From Scytonema hofmannii PCC 7110 (GTDB taxonomy: Bacteria > Cyanobacteriota > Cyanobacteriia > Cyanobacteriales > Nostocaceae), in NCBI RefSeq assembly GCF_000346485.2, contig NZ_KQ976354.1, positions 3,995,436 to 4,059,435 on the forward strand: a stretch of DNA of 64,000 nucleotides, given 5' to 3'. Position 1 is the stretch's first letter, and every line of letters starts with the position of its first letter. The notes beneath the pieces were generated by a model that was given only the letters and a program-made list of their open reading frames with translations, was not told the origin of the DNA and did no database searches. The position numbers were made by a program, and so were the translations under genes. Positions 52,982-61,771 of the stretch are shown here, piece after piece.

Positions 52982-54217
52982 ATGAAAGATATAAAGTTTT
53001 TACGATTCAAACCTATAATCTTTTTCTGTCAGATAGTCTTAATTACTATTTTTGTGGTTTCTTGCTACAGTTCAAAGAAAACTAGCAATAACACAATTAC
53101 AGGATATAATAGTAAGCTTAACCAAGAATGCGTTAAAAATTACAGTGAAACAACCGATTACTTTTCCAAAAGAGTCAGTGTTGATTATGCAAAAGGTTTT
53201 GGAGTAGAATACCATAAAAACTATAAAATTGTTACAGTAAAAAATCCATGGCAAAATGCAAATACCACATTTCAATATGTTCTTGTACAATGCGGTACGC
53301 CTGTTCCCAAAGGATTTCAAGAATCACAAACTATTCAAGTCCCTATCAATACCATCGTTTCGCTTTCTACGACTCATTTACCTCATTTAGATAAGTTAGG
53401 AGTTGTAGATAAACTGCTTGGAGTCAGCGATATAAGTACAGTCAATACCAGTAGCGTTGTTGAAAAAATCAAAGCTAATAAATTAGTCAAATTAGGAATT
53501 GATAATAGTCTGAACGTAGAAAAATTATTAGAATTAAACCCAGATTTGGTAACGACGTATGGAGTAGGTAATCCAAACATTGATAGCTACCCCAGACTCA
53601 TAGAAGCAGGTTTAAAGGTAGCTATTAATGCTGATTATATGGAATCATCTCCATTAGGACGAGCCGAATGGATAAAATTTACATCTCTATTTTTTAATCG
53701 TGAAGCCAAAGCAGAAGAAATTTTTGACGAAATTGCAAAACAATATCAAGCAATTTCAGGCAAAGCCAAAGCCGCAAAAAATCATCCAACCGTATTTGTC
53801 GGATTTAACTCAAAAGGAACCTGGTATATGCCAGGAGGTAACAGTTATGTAGCCCAATATTTTGCTGACGCAGGTGCAAATTACATATGGAGAGAAAATA
53901 AATTATCAGGAACTTTACCATTATCCTTGGAACAAGTCTTTGAACGTGCTACCAATGCCGATTATTGGTTAAATGGGAGTTTATATTGGAAAACTAAAAA
54001 AGATTTACTTGCTGAAGACAACCGTTATGCAGATTTTAAAGCTGTCAAAAAAGGGGATCTCTATAATAATAACGCTCGTCTTAACTCCAGTGGAGGTAAC
54101 GACTACTGGGAAAGCGGAATCAGCAACCCCCATCTCGTCTTATCTGACATCATTAAAATTTTACATCCAGAAGTTTTACGCGAGCACAAGTTAGTCTACT
54201 ATCGCAAGCTTTCCTAA
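52982..54217 (+). CDS. ABC transporter substrate-binding lipoprotein, iron-siderophore type
   Basis: 411 residues. Lipoprotein signal: hydrophobic FFCQIVLITIFVVSC with the lipobox VVSC (lipidated Cys28). The fold is FecB/BtuF-like: IVSLSTTHLPHLDKLGVVDK, LLELNPDLVTTYG, LSLEQVFERATNADYWLNGS and the C-terminal helix. In cyanobacteria these are parts of iron-siderophore or cobalamin-type uptake. No permease or ATPase gene is adjacent, so it must work with components encoded elsewhere. Confidence 0.85.
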   Translation: MKDIKFLRFKPIIFFCQIVLITIFVVSCYSSKKTSNNTITGYNSKLNQECVKNYSETTDYFSKRVSVDYAKGFGVEYHKNYKIVTVKNPWQNANTTFQYVLVQCGTPVPKGFQESQTIQVPINTIVSLSTTHLPHLDKLGVVDKLLGVSDISTVNTSSVVEKIKANKLVKLGIDNSLNVEKLLELNPDLVTTYGVGNPNIDSYPRLIEAGLKVAINADYMESSPLGRAEWIKFTSLFFNREAKAEEIFDEIAKQYQAISGKAKAAKNHPTVFVGFNSKGTWYMPGGNSYVAQYFADAGANYIWRENKLSGTLPLSLEQVFERATNADYWLNGSLYWKTKKDLLAEDNRYADFKAVKKGDLYNNNARLNSSGGNDYWESGISNPHLVLSDIIKILHPEVLREHKLVYYRKLS

Positions 54218-54223
54218 TGTTTT

Positions 54224-54257
54224 CAGATCCTCGACTTCTTTGAGAACTCCGGGATCT
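54224..54257. repeat. Degenerate GATCC...GGATC palindrome
   Basis: AGATCCTCGACTTCTTTGAG with ACTCCGGGATCT is a mutated version of the hairpin at 8273-8305, between convergent genes. Confidence 0.5.
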
Positions 54258-54282
54258 AACTTTATCGGGTTTTTATTCAATC

Positions 54283-55105
54283 TTAGTTTAAAAGAAAATT
54301 TAAGAGCAAACTATTAACTTTTTTAGGCTGGTCAAGCTGCATCCAGTGGCTCGCGCCCTCTATTCGTTCATAATTCCACGCTCCAGAAACATATTGAGCG
54401 GATAAGAGCATCTGCGTTTCGGTTAGATAGGCATCTTTGCTGCTCCAAACTCCCATCACTGAGGCTTGGACGTTTGGGAGCAACCATTTCTCTGGAAGCC
54501 ATTGTTCAGGAGCCACATTTGCTCGATACCAGTTCAAAGCTGCTGTTAAAGCTCCCGGTCGTTGGAGATCTTTGAGCCACTTAGACATCTCTGGATGATG
54601 ATTAAACAAGTCACGAAAGAGCTTCCAATCGTCACGAGTCAGTAACTCTTCAGCAATTCCGCTAAACTGAAATAGCAACATATACCACGACTTTTCTCGT
54701 TGCTCCATCCCAGTTTTGAAAAAAGTCGCCGGATGTCCTACGGAAAGAGCAACTAGGCGATCGACCCGCTCTGGATAAAGGGAAGCGAGCATCCAACTCA
54801 CTGCACTACCAGTCATGACCTACAACATGAGTGCGCTCAATACCGAGTTGGTTAAGTATCCCAATTACGTCTTCAACAATGAGTTGCAATTTGTAAAACT
54901 CTGGCTCTGCTGGCTTGTCAGACTCACCAAACCCACGTAAATCTGGAGCGATGATATGCATCCCCTCGGTAGCAAGTGCTGGAATCTGATGTCGCCAGAG
55001 ATATGAAGAATCTGGAAATCCGTGCAGAAGCAAAACTGGTAATCCGTTTCCTTCTTCTAGAACGTGGAAGTTCAAATGTCCAATCTGAATTTGCTTAGAT
55101 GGCAT
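54283..55105 (-). pseudogene. Alpha/beta hydrolase (epoxide hydrolase/dehalogenase type), frameshifted
   Basis: From ATG 55105 (MPSKQIQIGHLNFHV, AGGAG ten bases upstream) the frame gives VLLLHGFPDSSYLWRHQIPA and APDLRGFGESDKP, and ends at HVVGHDW followed by TAG. The rest continues in another frame from 54816: GSAVSWMLASLYPERVDRLV, then a full cap and core to GASHWMQLDQP with the catalytic His. A loss of two bases right after the nucleophile motif GHDW explains the break. A sequencing error is possible; otherwise an inactivated gene of about 275 residues. Confidence 0.8.
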
Positions 55106-55334
55106 AGCTAGCAATCTCCTCAAAAAGAAGTCCTCCAGCCAGGATTTGATTACATAAAATCTAAACACATAACTTTACATAAATCAATACAGTTCAGTTA
55201 AGTGTACTAGAGCATCGGTACAGAAATCACCAAAACCCGGTTTCTTCAAGTTGAGCATACGAGATATCAAGCTATAAATTCAAACAAAAGTTTAAGTGAT
55301 ACCATAAATTCAAAGGACAATTCAGGCGTTATTT

Positions 55335-56138
55335 ATGAATGACGTGATTCCTTACGTTTCAAGATTATTCATTTATCCAATTAAATCTTTGGATAGAGTT
55401 AGCATTGAGAATATAACTGTTCTCAAAAGTGGTGCATTGAAGCAAGATCGCAAGTTTGCTATCTTTGATAAATCGGGTCACTTCGTCAATGGTAAGCGTA
55501 ACGATCAAATCCATGCCATACGCTCTGAATTCGATCTCGAAACCAACATTGTTTCTTTGCGGGTACAGGAAACAGATCGTGTGAATATATTTCATGTTGA
55601 GAAAGAGCGTGAAGCACTTGAATGTTGGTTGGGTGAATTCTTTAATTTTCCAGTAGAAGTGAAGCAAAACCTCGACACGGGATTTCCAGATGATACTGTG
55701 TCTCTTGGTCCAACCATTATTAGCACAGCAACACTAGAAGCAATTGCCTCATGGTATCCCGGACTTGATGTTGAAGAAGTTCGTTTGCGTTTTCGCTCGA
55801 ATATTGAAATTTCAGGTGTCCCTGCCTTTTGGGAAGATCGGCTTTTTACAGAAGCAGAGGGAACGGTTAATTTCCAGATTGGAGATGTACAGTTTATGGG
55901 CATTAACCCTTGTCAGCGCTGCGTCGTGATTACTCGTGATTCCAAAACCGGAGTTGCTTACCCAAACTTCCAAAAAACCTTTGTGGCACAACGACGCACA
56001 AGTTTACCTGCATGGGCAGAGCGATCGCGATTCAACCACTTCTACCGCTTGGCAATCAACACGCGGCTACCTGTTACCGAAGAAGGAAAAACAATTTGCG
56101 TTGGTGATGAACTTAGAATTTACTCTTCTCATCAATAA
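55335..56138 (+). CDS. MOSC-domain protein with MOSC N-terminal barrel
   Basis: 267 residues. N-terminal VSRLFIYPIKSLDRVSI and LKQDRKFAIFDKSGHFVNGK are MOSC-N; the MOSC core follows with RLRFRSNIEISG and GINPCQRCVVITRDSKTG, which includes the conserved cysteine. MOSC proteins bind molybdenum cofactor and relate to mARC/YcbX amidoxime reductases. The C-terminus ends with VTEEGKTICVGDEL. No ferredoxin domain fused. Single gene. Confidence 0.88.
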   Translation: MNDVIPYVSRLFIYPIKSLDRVSIENITVLKSGALKQDRKFAIFDKSGHFVNGKRNDQIHAIRSEFDLETNIVSLRVQETDRVNIFHVEKEREALECWLGEFFNFPVEVKQNLDTGFPDDTVSLGPTIISTATLEAIASWYPGLDVEEVRLRFRSNIEISGVPAFWEDRLFTEAEGTVNFQIGDVQFMGINPCQRCVVITRDSKTGVAYPNFQKTFVAQRRTSLPAWAERSRFNHFYRLAINTRLPVTEEGKTICVGDELRIYSSHQ

Positions 56139-56194
56139 CCTTACGGTAGCTCGATCTCGACGAACTTAGCAACAACTCAAAATTCGCGATCGCA

Positions 56195-56337
56195 AAAGTA
56201 ATCTATTAAATTCTCAAAAGAGATCCTAGCTATGCTTGTTTTTACGGTAGGGCGCTTTAACTAATTTGTCAAAACTGCTTTCAAACTTGTCTAAGCGCTT
56301 TATTATGATAGGTTATGCAGCCACTCACGGGTTTCCT
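56195..56337. repeat. Partial duplicate of the toxin/antitoxin junction
   Basis: Matches 56962-57102 over about 140 bases with around 12 differences, including the segment where the two genes at 56653 and 57047 overlap. No intact frame remains in this copy. Confidence 0.85.
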
Positions 56338-56444
56338 GGTTCCACCTACTACTTACCCAGCAAAGTTGATGTGACAGACTACTAGTACTTCGGCAAAGGA
56401 ACTTTGTTGGGTAAAACAACGTTCAGACTCATATTCTTTTTATA

Positions 56445-56618
56445 TTACTTTGCGCCCTTTGCGTCTATGTCCTTACGGACACGCTTCGCGAACGCGGTTT
56501 TTTTTTCATCTTTAAATTGCAAGGCGATATCTTTACCCATGATACCGACACAATTAACTGTGTTTACTAGAGCTTGGGCTGGTTCTGTCAATAAGTTGCC
56601 TTGCGTAATTTCAATCAT
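56445..56618 (-). pseudogene. Macro-domain fragment
   Basis: [20 protein letters not shown] then [17 protein letters not shown] from ATG 56618 is the N-terminal third of a macro domain (ADP-ribose binding; as in DarG antitoxins). After FKD the frame enters a repeat-like tail and stops, so two thirds of the domain are absent. It follows the toxin-like gene 56653 by 34 bases on the same strand. Confidence 0.7.
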
Positions 56619-56652
56619 TGCTGTGAAATTCGATCTGTGCAATATTAAATTT

Positions 56653-57093
56653 TTATTCAAAGTCATCTGTTAACTCAGTTGGTTCTTGCTGGGCTCGCTG
56701 TTGTATGCTGTTAAACTCTCTTCGTAACTCGTCATCACCCGGTCTTTTGCGAAACTCTTCATGAGTGTACACCCAAAGCAAATAAACTGTGTGCTGGGGT
56801 TCGTGAACAATATACATCAACCGACCATACCTTGCTGCACCTTGCAGTTCGGGCATATTAAAGCGTATTTTTCTAAACTGAAAATCTATCTTATTACACC
56901 CTTTGGGAAAATTTTCATCATCTGATAGTTCAAAGCTAGGATTTTTTCGGAGTTCATCAATAAAGTAATCAATTAAATTCTCGAAAGAACTCCTAGCTCT
57001 TTTGTTTTTACGGTAGTGCGCTTTAACTAGTTTGTCGAAACTGCTCTCAAATTTGTCTAAGCGCTTTATCTGATAGGTTATGCAGCCACTCAC
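56653..57093 (-). CDS. Putative toxin-like protein (RelE-like), second gene of a pair
   Basis: 146 residues from GTG 57093. [20 protein letters not shown], then [40 protein letters not shown] and [14 protein letters not shown] look like an enlarged RelE/HigB-type fold (strands ending with an arginine-rich final segment). It overlaps the upstream gene by 47 bases, a strong sign of coupling. I infer a toxin-antitoxin pair; the exact family is not certain. Confidence 0.55.
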   Translation of the reverse strand: MSGCITYQIKRLDKFESSFDKLVKAHYRKNKRARSSFENLIDYFIDELRKNPSFELSDDENFPKGCNKIDFQFRKIRFNMPELQGAARYGRLMYIVHEPQHTVYLLWVYTHEEFRKRPGDDELRREFNSIQQRAQQEPTELTDDFE

Positions 57094-57532
57094 GGGTTTC
57101 CTCCGCCCCTATTTCTTGACCCTGTTCTTGGTCTAAGTACAACTGTTCTAGAGTATCAGATAAAACCGTTTGATAGCTACTATCATCACGCTCAACAGCA
57201 TCTAAAATGTTATCAATTAGTAGATCCAATGCCTCAATGCAAGAGTAAAACGATCGCGTTTGATTGGTCACAGCAAGGAAAATTGCGAAAGCTATTGTCC
57301 GAACCTCTTGCCATAGATTGAACGATATTTTAGAAGGTTCAATCAAGCCATATGCAATATTTTTAAGCTTTTCGCGATCTTCTGTAGAGTAGTCATTCCA
57401 CTCTTGCTTAACTTGCCTTGCTGCTTTACGTAGCTTGGCTGCAATCTCGTCAAAGCTTGGTGACGGATTGACGACTTTTTTTTCCCTAAGTTGCTGAATT
57501 TCGTTCCAGTTAATCCCAATTGCAGTTGACAC
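57047..57532 (-). CDS. Putative antitoxin-like partner protein
   Basis: 161 residues, all helical: GINWNEIQQLREKKVVNPSP, AAKLRKAARQVKQEWNDYST, IAFAIFLAVTN, then acidic SYQTVLSDTLEQLYLDQEQG. No HTH motif is evident. It is the first gene of a two-gene unit with the toxin-like gene and overlaps it. Family unknown. Confidence 0.5.
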   Translation of the reverse strand: MSTAIGINWNEIQQLREKKVVNPSPSFDEIAAKLRKAARQVKQEWNDYSTEDREKLKNIAYGLIEPSKISFNLWQEVRTIAFAIFLAVTNQTRSFYSCIEALDLLIDNILDAVERDDSSYQTVLSDTLEQLYLDQEQGQEIGAEETREWLHNLSDKALRQI

Positions 57533-57991
57533 CGCTTTTCTCCCCAGACTTGCTTTTGCAGGCAGAGTTTGACCTAAGTTACTCTCAACAAAAGTTGACT
57601 TTTCTTTTATTGTAAGACAGACAACAATTCGTGTCTTCCGTAATTGGTCAGAAGTTTTTCACAAATCTTTACAATTCAGTCATGTTCAACAGGTTTGTTA
57701 CTAGTTATACAGTTTTTAGGTGACAACACTTGTTACAACACTTGTCAAAAGACAAACTGTCAAACTTGAAGATGCGATCGCAATCTGTATGAAATATGTA
57801 ATTATACTATAGTTCTCAATGTATTATATATGACAAAATGTTTATGCAGCCACTTGGATAGTAAAGTGGTAGAGGACAATTATAAAAGTGTCCAAAAAAG
57901 CGGCAGGAATTCAGGAATTAAAGAAAACCATTAGGTTTTGATTATCAAGTGCTTGCTACTAAATGACTCTCTGTAATTGTTTGAAACAACC
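57533..57991. other. Divergent intergenic region
   Basis: About 460 AT-rich bases with no coding frame. CTTGTTACAACACTTGTCAA near 57729 is a short direct repeat (ACAACACTTGT). It should hold promoters both ways. Confidence 0.4.
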
Positions 57992-58597
57992 ATGACCACC
58001 CCGAAAGAATCATCTGCTCGCTTCCGTTCCGCTACAGAATTTCCCAAAACTATCGAAAGTTTACCTCAACCTGAGGCAAATAAGTTGTACGAAGAGATGC
58101 GCGATTGTTTGATTTTTACAAATCGCAGCCGAGCACAACTCCAACGTAGAAACGAAGAATCCAAACAGTCTGCTATTCGCTTTAAAACAGATCTAGAGCG
58201 CCTACAGAGTATGCTTGGTCAACTCAAACAGGAGAAAGAACAGCTTGCTGAGAGCAACCGACAGATTGTTTCGGATTTGGAGCATGAACTCTCCTCAATG
58301 GTGGGACAGATGGATCGACTTTCAAAAGCTTTTGATTCTGTCTCGGATGTTGAAAATCCAGACCAAGTTTACTGGAGTGCTCTAGCCTCTCCCAGCCGTT
58401 TCATGAATTTCTTAAAAGCAATTAAAGCGATCGTAATGTGGTGGCGTGAGGACAAAGGAGTGGAGGGAAAAGTGAACCAACTGTCCCAAGCCTCTCCATC
58501 TCACCTTCCTGGTAGTGTTGATACCGACGAGCGAAGGGAGAAACCACAAATGCATACAGACCCTGCTTCAGTTGGACGAGCACTTTTAGATAAATAA
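57992..58597 (+). CDS. Coiled-coil hypothetical protein
   Basis: 201 residues from ATG 57992. PQPEANKLYEEMRDCLIFTN precedes a long coiled coil (RSRAQLQRRNEESKQSAIRF through LERLQSMLGQLKQEKEQLAE, to about residue 110), then LASPSRFMNFLKAIKAIVMWWRED, an amphipathic segment, and a disordered tail. No family named. It is followed after 13 bases by another small gene on the same strand, so they are likely an operon. Confidence 0.6.
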   Translation: MTTPKESSARFRSATEFPKTIESLPQPEANKLYEEMRDCLIFTNRSRAQLQRRNEESKQSAIRFKTDLERLQSMLGQLKQEKEQLAESNRQIVSDLEHELSSMVGQMDRLSKAFDSVSDVENPDQVYWSALASPSRFMNFLKAIKAIVMWWREDKGVEGKVNQLSQASPSHLPGSVDTDERREKPQMHTDPASVGRALLDK

Positions 58598-58610
58598 ATA
58601 GGTAAAACTC

Positions 58611-59006
58611 ATGGGAAAAAAACGAATCACTCAACTTATAGAACAACTGAAAGACAACCAGCAGGTGGAATTGCAGAATGCGGCGGCTGTATATACGGTT
58701 GCAACTGTTGCGGTTAACCAACTCTTGCAGCAGGAGTCCCAAGTCACTGAATCGGCTGTTGCAGCTTTACCTGGCGGACTACAAAAAATTGATAAAGCAC
58801 AGTTGCTCGAAGAATATGGTTCTTACAATGCTTGTCGTAAAGCAGCTAAAAAACAAGGAATTAAGTTTTCTCGCACTCCTAATTGGAAGCAACTAACAGC
58901 TGCATTTAACTACGCACAAGCATTTCAACAAATTATTATAGCTTATGTAGAAGCACACCCCGAACCTGGGCTTAAAGGGACTACATTTGAGTTAAGTATT
59001 AAATAA
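58611..59006 (+). CDS. Hypothetical protein, operon partner of the coiled-coil gene
   Basis: 131 residues. MGKKRITQLIEQLKDNQQVE, then a helical alanine/valine-rich part, then YGSYNACRKAAKKQGIKFSR which is basic and resembles a DNA-binding helix pair. It ends EPGLKGTTFELSIK. Function unknown. Confidence 0.55.
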   Translation: MGKKRITQLIEQLKDNQQVELQNAAAVYTVATVAVNQLLQQESQVTESAVAALPGGLQKIDKAQLLEEYGSYNACRKAAKKQGIKFSRTPNWKQLTAAFNYAQAFQQIIIAYVEAHPEPGLKGTTFELSIK

Positions 59007-59068
59007 TGTACCAAGACTTTTCGAGTTATGCGATTTGTATAACTACAACCCCAAACTAGTCAAGAAAT

Positions 59069-59107
59069 GCGATACGGCTTAAGCCGTTATGCTTCGCTTA
59101 TCGCACT
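59069..59107. repeat. GCGATA...TATCGC dispersed repeat
   Basis: GCGATACGGCTTAAGCCGTT with CGCTTATCGC; inner AACGGCTTAAGCCGTT-type palindrome. A member of the GCGATAAGC repeat group. Confidence 0.6.
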
Positions 59108-59157
59108 TCTTGACTGTAATATCAAGTTAGTATTTTAAAAAACTACAATTGCTTGCT

Positions 59158-59694
59158 ATGAAAACTGAAAAACAACTCACCGCTATGATTGTGCCGTTTT
59201 ATCTGGCAGAACAGCCAGATATAGAAGGGCGAATGATTCAGGAAATATGGGCTTGGGATTTTGAGAGATTGGAATACAAACACGACTATATCCAATGGTT
59301 ATTTCCTATAAGTGAGAAAAGCTTTTTTAATTCCCACGCACCTGTTCTTAACAATGAAGTTATTCAAAGATTTCGGACTGAGTTTAACCTTCAAAAAAAC
59401 TTGTTACAGTCTTTCACTGTTATGTTGAGGTTTTACGGTTTAGAAGGCAACATGGAGGACGATCGCTATGTTGTGACGAAAGCACAAAACTATGAAATTC
59501 GTGCAAAAGAGTGGATAAACTTTGGAAATCATAACTATCTTCGCATCACTCGCATTCTTAAGTGCTTACTGATATTGGGATTTGAAAGGTATGGACAAGG
59601 ATTTTACCAATGTTTACAACAAATTTATAATGAGGAAACCCAAGCGATTACTCATAAAACTTTTCATTATTGGACAGATGCAGCTCGTTCTTAA
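59158..59694 (+). CDS. Opioid growth factor receptor-related (OGFr_N-like) protein
   Basis: 178 residues from ATG 59158. WAWDFERLEYKHDYIQWLFP followed by SEKSFFNSHAPVLN is the conserved OGFr core (H-D-Y-I-Q-W-L-F-P...N-x-x-A-P). The second half is helical (YLRITRILKCLLILGFERYG). In bacteria this domain is of unknown function. Length and lack of extra domains suggest a complete small protein. Confidence 0.75.
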   Translation: MKTEKQLTAMIVPFYLAEQPDIEGRMIQEIWAWDFERLEYKHDYIQWLFPISEKSFFNSHAPVLNNEVIQRFRTEFNLQKNLLQSFTVMLRFYGLEGNMEDDRYVVTKAQNYEIRAKEWINFGNHNYLRITRILKCLLILGFERYGQGFYQCLQQIYNEETQAITHKTFHYWTDAARS

Positions 59695-59782
59695 AAAAGA
59701 GATGAAAATGCGATCGCTACTTATAAACTAAGAATTTTTTAACTTGCACAGTCTCAATCAATTCAACATGAGGTCAAATGTA

Positions 59783-60030
59783 ATGTTAGAAGAGCCTGTA
59801 ACGAGCCGTACAGATCATTATCTCCTACCTAATTCGTCCGGGGCGGGAACAAGATTATGAGGAATGGCTGCATGGCATTGTTGCTGTCGCCAAGCAGTTT
59901 GATGGACACATGGGTGTGAGCATCATCGACCGTGCGAACGCACTCATCCAAAATACGTTGCCATTTTGCGGTTTGACCGCTACACCAAGCTGAAAAAATT
60001 GTTTGAGTATAGTTATTTTTATTATATTGT
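59783..60030 (+). pseudogene. Antibiotic-biosynthesis-monooxygenase-like remnant
   Basis: Pieces in different frames: LIRPGREQDYEEWLHGIVAV with AKQFDGHMGVSII (about 59827-59930), then VAILRFDRYTKLKKLFE (about 59960-60005). This is the pattern of ABM-domain proteins. At least two frameshifts; inactive. Confidence 0.6.
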
Positions 60031-60194
60031 CGGGTAGCTTAACTGAAGAAATAACTTCTTGAATTAGAGCGAAAAAAAATATTTCAAAGGCTTGAACTTT
60101 GCCTTTTTTAATTGATAACCTACAGGTACAACCTAAGCAACTTACTGTGCTTGAATTGTTCCAAAGCTACTTAAATTACTCAGGAGAATCGCAG

Positions 60195-60443
60195 ATGGCA
60201 AATATCGAAATCAGTAATCTACTCCCCGCAGGTTCCGAGCTGTTCCAGGATTCCGAAAGCTTCCTTAATGAGATGACCGAGCGCGAAATAGAAGATATTA
60301 AAGGCGGTTTGTTAGGTGGTCTGTTGGGAGGAATAGGATTAGGAATACCTACTCTTGACATCTTAACAGGTCTTTTAGGAGGAGTTATCCCAGCTACTGC
60401 TCCTGCTCCCGTGGAACCAGCACCTGTCGAGCCTCCTGTTTAG
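60195..60443 (+). CDS. Double-glycine leader peptide precursor (bacteriocin/RiPP type)
   Basis: 82 residues from ATG 60195, preceded by AGGAG eight bases upstream; the frame is open further but does not look coding. Leader residues 1-38 (PAGSELFQDSESFLNEMTER, then EIEDIKGG) fit the cyanobacterial double-glycine signal cut by C39-peptidase ABC exporters. The core is very glycine-rich (LLGGLLGGIGLGIP, TGLLGGVIP) and ends with APAPVEPAPVEPPV. No cysteine, so no lanthionine or disulfide. No exporter or modifying enzyme is next to it, so it must rely on machinery elsewhere. Confidence 0.8.
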   Translation: MANIEISNLLPAGSELFQDSESFLNEMTEREIEDIKGGLLGGLLGGIGLGIPTLDILTGLLGGVIPATAPAPVEPAPVEPPV

Positions 60444-60761
60444 GGATAAGTCGAAGACCAAGAGCTTCTGCTTTCTTCTGGAGACTTTGAGCATTAAATG
60501 CTGGTATTTTTTCTCATAGTAGTGCATACCAGGAGTAAAGAATAATTGCAATTGTTTTATTTTCCTTTGAATAATTATGGACTCAGGTTTTCAGCAATCG
60601 CCTGAGTCTATTTTTTTAAGTGGTTATACAAAATTAATTGCATAGTTAGGCTGGAGTACAATTTGACCTGCTATATCTTTCAGCAGCTTGATTGAAGTGC
60701 TATCGCGAAGCTAACCGCACTTGCAGCCTTATCGCACCTCGGATTGCTGAGTTGTGTTTAT
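60444..60761. other. Intergenic
   Basis: About 320 bases. A hairpin ACTCAGG...CCTGAGT (60579-60606) with TTTTTTT after it forms a plausible plus-strand terminator for the peptide precursor gene. A GCGATAAGC-type repeat piece is at 60700-60740. Confidence 0.5.
60580..60616 (+). terminator. Intrinsic terminator after the peptide precursor
   Basis: GACTCAGG (about 60580-60587) pairs with CCTGAGTC (60600-60607), followed by TATTTTTTTA. It is about 140 bases after the precursor stop. Confidence 0.65.
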
Positions 60762-61001
60762 TCAAGGTGATGTCGGTTTTTCAGTGATTAGCTTATTTAG
60801 GATGAAGGTTGGTTTTTCCGTGATGAGCAAAGTCATGAAAATTAGCAGTTTGATGAGCAGGGGTGCGAAAGTCACACTACACAGAAGTAAGAACAAGGCA
60901 GTTAATTTAACTGCCAACCTCACTATCTCATCCATAATACTTTTACTGGTATAAAGACAAACTAGGGCAAGTGTTATTCCGATTAATGAAGTAATAAACA
61001 T
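60762..61001 (-). CDS. Small two-helix membrane protein
   Basis: 79 residues. Hydrophobic segments FITSLIGITLALVCLY and LAVKLTALFLLLCSVTFAPL with LLIKLLIFMTLLI. The C-terminus repeats ITEKPT twice, reflecting a small duplicated DNA segment. Start at ATG 61001 with a weak AGGTAG upstream. No family recognised; might be a real small protein or an over-extended frame. Confidence 0.4.
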   Translation of the reverse strand: MFITSLIGITLALVCLYTSKSIMDEIVRLAVKLTALFLLLCSVTFAPLLIKLLIFMTLLITEKPTFILNKLITEKPTSP

Positions 61002-61331
61002 GACAACTACCTAGCGATTTTTACGGTTTTCAATGACCAGCAACTTGTCAAAAGTTGTTGGCTTAACTCTAGGGTGCAATTGTCTCACACCCAAGTTTTT
61101 GTCACTTTCCTCGAATCTAGAAAAATTGATTCAACTAAACTTTAGGGTTTGGAAATGCAACCCGTAACACTATCCAAATTACGAGAACAAAATGAAGAAC
61201 TCGTGGAGAATTCAAAAATTTGTTGCGGATGTCCACAAGGAGGTGTAGTAGTCGGAGAAAGCGATCGCCACCCATGGAAAAACTTTGCCAATGTTTACAT
61301 AAAGCATTTGTAGCTAAAGTTAGCTTATTGA

Positions 61332-61386
61332 GCGATAAGCCGGGTACGGCTTGCGCCGAAGCGATAAGCCGAGTACGGCTTGCGCT
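61332..61386. repeat. Tandem pair of GCGATAAGCC(G)GGTACGGCTTGCGC units
   Basis: Units 61332-61357 and 61361-61386 differ at two bases. Each has GCGATAAGCC and GGCTTGCGC, pairing in part. A variant is at 51608-51633. Confidence 0.75.
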
Positions 61387-61426
61387 AAGAGCGATCGCAC
61401 TTTGAGGCGTGTTTCCTTGCGAGTCA

Positions 61427-61729
61427 TCAAACACCGAAAGAACCAAGTGCATCAATACCCAAAGTTCTTGACGCGATAACAGCAATCAGCACGCCGAAAC
61501 CTAACGCTCTACGAAAATAATTAACGCCTTGAAATAATTCCAGCCATGCCCAAGTAAATAAAGAGCCAAAAGCCAGTAAGTCTAACGCTGTATTCCCAAC
61601 GCCTGTTGTAAAAATTAGTTTGAGTAAACTAGCTGCGATCCAAATAATAATCGGTAAATTTGGCATCTGAGCTAAAACAATTTCGCCATTGCTATCGCGG
61701 AAGATTTTATCAAATAATGTATTTTTCAT
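61427..61729 (-). CDS. Small hypothetical membrane protein
   Basis: 100 residues from ATG 61729; the frame is open 14 codons more upstream. Two or three membrane segments: LPIIIWIAASLLKLIF, ALDLLAFGSLFTWAWLEL and ALGFGVLIAVIASRTLG. It looks like small conserved cyanobacterial membrane proteins of unknown function. Confidence 0.6.
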   Translation of the reverse strand: MKNTLFDKIFRDSNGEIVLAQMPNLPIIIWIAASLLKLIFTTGVGNTALDLLAFGSLFTWAWLELFQGVNYFRRALGFGVLIAVIASRTLGIDALGSFGV

Positions 61730-61771
61730 GACTTTCAATTGCAATAAGTGCCAAAAATTAGGGCTTTCCAA

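Noticed and set aside
61135-61485. 116-codon minus-strand frame
   Set aside because: Crosses the tandem GCGATAAGCC repeats and overlaps a better gene; considered chance.
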